In this document: in pieces, positions 7,402 through 9,576 of the stretch
Position numbering within the stretch: position 1 is the stretch's first letter
Layout of the letters: each line of letters begins with the position of its first letter
Assembly: GCA_018662715.1 (NCBI GenBank)
Contig: JABJFP010000133.1
Coordinates: 1 to 9,576, forward strand
Source: Methanobacteriota archaeon
GTDB taxonomy: Archaea; Thermoplasmatota; Poseidoniia; Poseidoniales; Poseidoniaceae
Direction: 5' to 3'
Length of the DNA: 9,576 nt
Notes under the pieces: model-generated
What the model was told of the DNA's origin: nothing
The model's input: the letters and a program-made list of their open reading frames with translations, nothing else
Database searches by the model: none
Position numbers and translations under genes: made by a program

Positions 7402-7407
7402 GGTGAT
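7402..7407 (+). promoter_or_regulatory. Ribosome binding site that decides the gyrB start
   Basis: GGTGAT matches the 3' part of the GGAGGTGAT consensus and ends 4 nt before the ATG at 7412. In-frame GTG at 7403 and ATG at 7406 lie inside this motif, so they would have no such site in front of them. Confidence 0.5.
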
Positions 7408-7411
7408 GACA

Positions 7412-9361
7412 ATGGATGAATCATATGACGCAGCAAGTATTCAGGTCCTTGAAGGCCTTGAAGCAGTACGAAAACGACCGGGCATGTATCTTGGAGATCC
7501 GCACGACGGATCCGCCCTTCACCACTGCATTTGGGAAGTCGTTGACAATTCGGTCGACGAGCACCTAGCGGGGTACAACAACGTCGTTGAAGTCTCCCTC
7601 AACCCTGGCGGCTCCCTTTCCGTCCGAGACTATGGTCGAGGGATACCCGTGGACCTTCACGAAGAATTCGGCATTTCTGCTGCCGAAGTCATCATGACGA
7701 AACTTCACGCAGGTGGGAAATTTGACAACAGCTCCTACAAAGTTAGCGGTGGCCTTCACGGCGTGGGAGTTTCTGCTGTCAATGCTGTTTCAGAATGGAT
7801 GGAAGTAACCATTCACCGAGACGGAAACATTTACCGTCAACGATTTGAAGCAGGAGTCCGTGTCACTGAATTGGAAACCATAGGCACCTGCGAGGATACC
7901 GGGACCACTATTTCGTTCAAGCCGGACAGTTCAATTTTCACCAACATCACTGAATTCGACTTTGACCAAGTTGATACTAGGCTCAAAGAAACATCATTCC
8001 TCAACGCAGGACTGAAAATCATCATATCTGATGACCGTGGTGAAGACCAACACGTTAGCGAACACCTCTATGAGGGGGGTCTTGCAGAATTTGTGCGACA
8101 AATCAACAGCCGGCGCGTCCCAATGCATGAAGACGTCATCGTCATTAACGGAGAAAAGGAAATTGAAATTGGCCCTGTAACGGTTGAACTTGCACTCCAG
8201 TGGTCTGATGCATTCAGTGAAAGCATCCTTTGCTACACCAACATCATCCGAAACAAAGACGGCGGCACTCACATGACCGGTTTGCGTGGCGCACTCACAA
8301 GCAGTGTGAACGGCTATGCAAAGAAAAACAAGTTACTCAAAGGTGACGCACTTTCAGGCGATGACGTCCGAGAAGGTCTTGCAGCTGTCGTCAGTATCAA
8401 ACACCCTGACCCTTCCTTTTCATCACAAACCAAAGACAAACTTGTCAGTAGCGAAGTTACGGGCATTGTTCAAACCGTAGTCTATGAGAAATTGAATGAA
8501 TTCTTTGAAGAAAACCCCTCTGTGGCAAAGACGATTGTCAACAAGGCCCTTCTGGCTTCTAAGGCGCGAGAAGCTGCTCGCAAAGCAAGAGACTTGACTC
8601 GTAGAAAGGGTGTCCTCGAGGGAGGAGGTCTCCCGGGGAAACTCGCAGACTGTCAATCAAAGGACCCCAAAGAGTGTGAAATTTACCTTGTTGAAGGTGA
8701 CTCTGCTGGTGGTTCTGCAAAGACTGGAAGAGATCGACGTACACAGGCGATTTTACCTCTCCGTGGAAAAATTTTGAACGTTGAGCGTCAAATGCACAAC
8801 ATCGCAAAAGTATTCCAGAACAACGAAATTCAAACCATGATCCGTGCATTCGGAGCGGGCGTCGGGAATAATTCAGAGGATGAAGGGTCATTTGATACAT
8901 CGAAACTCCGTTATCATCGCCTCATTATCATGACTGACGCTGACATTGACGGTGCTCACATCCGGACCTTGATGCTCACCTTCCTGTGGCGCTTCATGCG
9001 CCCTGCGATTACCGAAGGTCACGTTTTCATCGCCCAACCCCCACTCTATCAGGTGTCAAAGGGGAAGATGTCTCGATATGCCTTTAGTGATGAAGAGCGA
9101 GACGAATTTATTGAAGACTTGAAGGGAGATAATCCGAACGCGAAGATTGGTGTTCAGCGATACAAGGGTCTTGGTGAAATGAATCCAGAACAGCTTTGGG
9201 AGACTACCATGGACCCGGAAACCCGTACAATGTTACGAGTGACGGTTAAGGAAGCGGAAGAAACAGACCGTATGTTTGAAACGCTCATGGGCGAGGATGT
9301 CCCTGAGCGTAGAGCGTTTATTGAGCGCTATGCGAAGGAGGTGACCAACCTTGACATCTGA
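7412..9361 (+). CDS. gyrB: DNA gyrase subunit B
   Basis: GyrB is the ATPase subunit of the A2B2 gyrase that introduces negative supercoils into DNA. The 649-residue product begins with the family signature around QVLEGLEAVRKRPGMY. The GHKL ATPase motifs are intact: E42 (catalytic base) and N46 in EVVDNSVDE, D73 in DYGRG, and GGLHGVG at 113-119. From the start at 7412 these numbers agree with E. coli GyrB, which supports this start. The transducer motif QTKDKL carries K341. The TOPRIM domain has EGDSAGG (E428) and DADIDG (D509, D511, D513) for magnesium, followed by PPLYQV and RYKGLGEMN near the C-terminus. Length fits the short GyrB type without the roughly 170-residue insert of enterobacteria. 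This is a bacterial-type enzyme; in archaea such genes are known to come from bacteria by transfer. gyrA overlaps its 3' end by 11 bp. Confidence 0.97.
   Translation: MDESYDAASIQVLEGLEAVRKRPGMYLGDPHDGSALHHCIWEVVDNSVDEHLAGYNNVVEVSLNPGGSLSVRDYGRGIPVDLHEEFGISAAEVIMTKLHAGGKFDNSSYKVSGGLHGVGVSAVNAVSEWMEVTIHRDGNIYRQRFEAGVRVTELETIGTCEDTGTTISFKPDSSIFTNITEFDFDQVDTRLKETSFLNAGLKIIISDDRGEDQHVSEHLYEGGLAEFVRQINSRRVPMHEDVIVINGEKEIEIGPVTVELALQWSDAFSESILCYTNIIRNKDGGTHMTGLRGALTSSVNGYAKKNKLLKGDALSGDDVREGLAAVVSIKHPDPSFSSQTKDKLVSSEVTGIVQTVVYEKLNEFFEENPSVAKTIVNKALLASKAREAARKARDLTRRKGVLEGGGLPGKLADCQSKDPKECEIYLVEGDSAGGSAKTGRDRRTQAILPLRGKILNVERQMHNIAKVFQNNEIQTMIRAFGAGVGNNSEDEGSFDTSKLRYHRLIIMTDADIDGAHIRTLMLTFLWRFMRPAITEGHVFIAQPPLYQVSKGKMSRYAFSDEERDEFIEDLKGDNPNAKIGVQRYKGLGEMNPEQLWETTMDPETRTMLRVTVKEAEETDRMFETLMGEDVPERRAFIERYAKEVTNLDI
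9337..9344 (+). promoter_or_regulatory. Strong ribosome binding site for gyrA inside gyrB
   Basis: GGAGGTGA is a full consensus match and ends 6 nt before the TTG at 9351. It lies within the last codons of gyrB, so ribosomes finishing gyrB can begin gyrA directly. This site decides the unusual TTG start. Confidence 0.8.
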
Positions 9362-9576
9362 AGATGAAAACATAGAAGAGCAAGACGACGAAACCATTGC
9401 ACCAGGCGGCAATGTCCTCAACCACCCATTGAATACCGAAATGAAAAACTCCTACATCAATTATGCTATGTCTGTCATCATTGGCCGTGCACTACCAGAT
9501 GCACGGGACGGATTGAAACCTGTTCACCGACGTGTCCTCTACGGGATGTACGAGGGCGGGCATACCTCGGATAAGA
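9351..9576 (+). CDS. gyrA: DNA gyrase subunit A, N-terminal part (cut by window end)
   Basis: GyrA is the DNA-breaking and rejoining subunit that pairs with GyrB. The first 75 residues are visible: an acidic stretch (about 3-14) and then the family signature, with YAMSVIIGRALPD at 38-50, ARDGLKPVHRR at 51-61 and VLYGMYEGG at 62-70. The catalytic tyrosine and the C-terminal DNA-wrapping domain lie beyond the window. The start is TTG, chosen because an upstream in-frame stop lies at 9342-9344 and a full-consensus ribosome binding site precedes the TTG by 6 nt. The next in-frame ATG (9441) would remove 30 residues and lacks such a site. The reading frame overlaps gyrB by 11 bp, pointing to one mRNA and translational coupling that balances the subunits. 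Confidence 0.95.
   Translation, partial: MTSEDENIEEQDDETIAPGGNVLNHPLNTEMKNSYINYAMSVIIGRALPDARDGLKPVHRRVLYGMYEGGHTSDK

Larger units (their letters stand above)
7071..7411. other. Noncoding gap between divergent aroD and gyrB
   Basis: This roughly 340-base stretch separates two outward-facing genes. I see no convincing protein gene, tRNA or known riboswitch in it. It holds TATA-like boxes for both flanking genes, two perfect inverted repeats (7107-7125 and 7225-7250), a 10-bp palindrome (7259-7268), a run of seven G (7294-7300) and a stem ending in seven T (7301-7349). It is longer than other gaps in the window, so a small transcript or regulatory region is possible but unproven. Confidence 0.6.

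Overview
The window looks like part of a planktonic euryarchaeal genome, most likely Marine Group II/III (Poseidoniales-like). This is inferred from the combination of features: secreted PKD-repeat proteins with one C-terminal membrane anchor, TATA-like boxes about 25 nt ahead of start codons, Shine-Dalgarno sites matching the GGAGGTGAT consensus, and a bacterial-type gyrB-gyrA pair, which several Thermoplasmata-related archaea carry. No rRNA or other decisive marker is present, so the placement is an inference.

Layout: (1) 1-911, minus strand: a secreted M28-family zinc enzyme resembling glutaminyl cyclase, cut by the left edge. (2) 912-998: a short divergent promoter region. (3) 999-5201, plus strand: a very large surface protein with a signal peptide, an HEXXH metalloprotease domain, six PKD-like repeats, a transmembrane anchor and a charged cytosolic tail. 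(4) 5250-6269, plus strand: an unrecognised protein of the same topology, 48 bp downstream and probably co-transcribed. (5) 6273-7070, minus strand: class I 3-dehydroquinate dehydratase (aroD), convergent with the previous gene and 3 bp from it. (6) 7071-7411: a noncoding stretch with promoter-like boxes and several inverted repeats. (7) 7412-9361 and 9351 to the right edge: gyrB and the start of gyrA, overlapping by 11 bp.

The left 6.3 kb appears devoted to extracellular protein processing or cell-surface functions: two metalloenzymes and one unknown surface protein. The right part is core metabolism (shikimate pathway) and DNA topology. I see no mobile element, CRISPR array, tRNA or rRNA. 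Most of the window is ordinary archaeal gene content. The points most worth a second look are the protease/unknown-protein pair with proline-rich cytosolic tails, a changed substrate-binding residue in AroD, and the structured gap upstream of gyrB.
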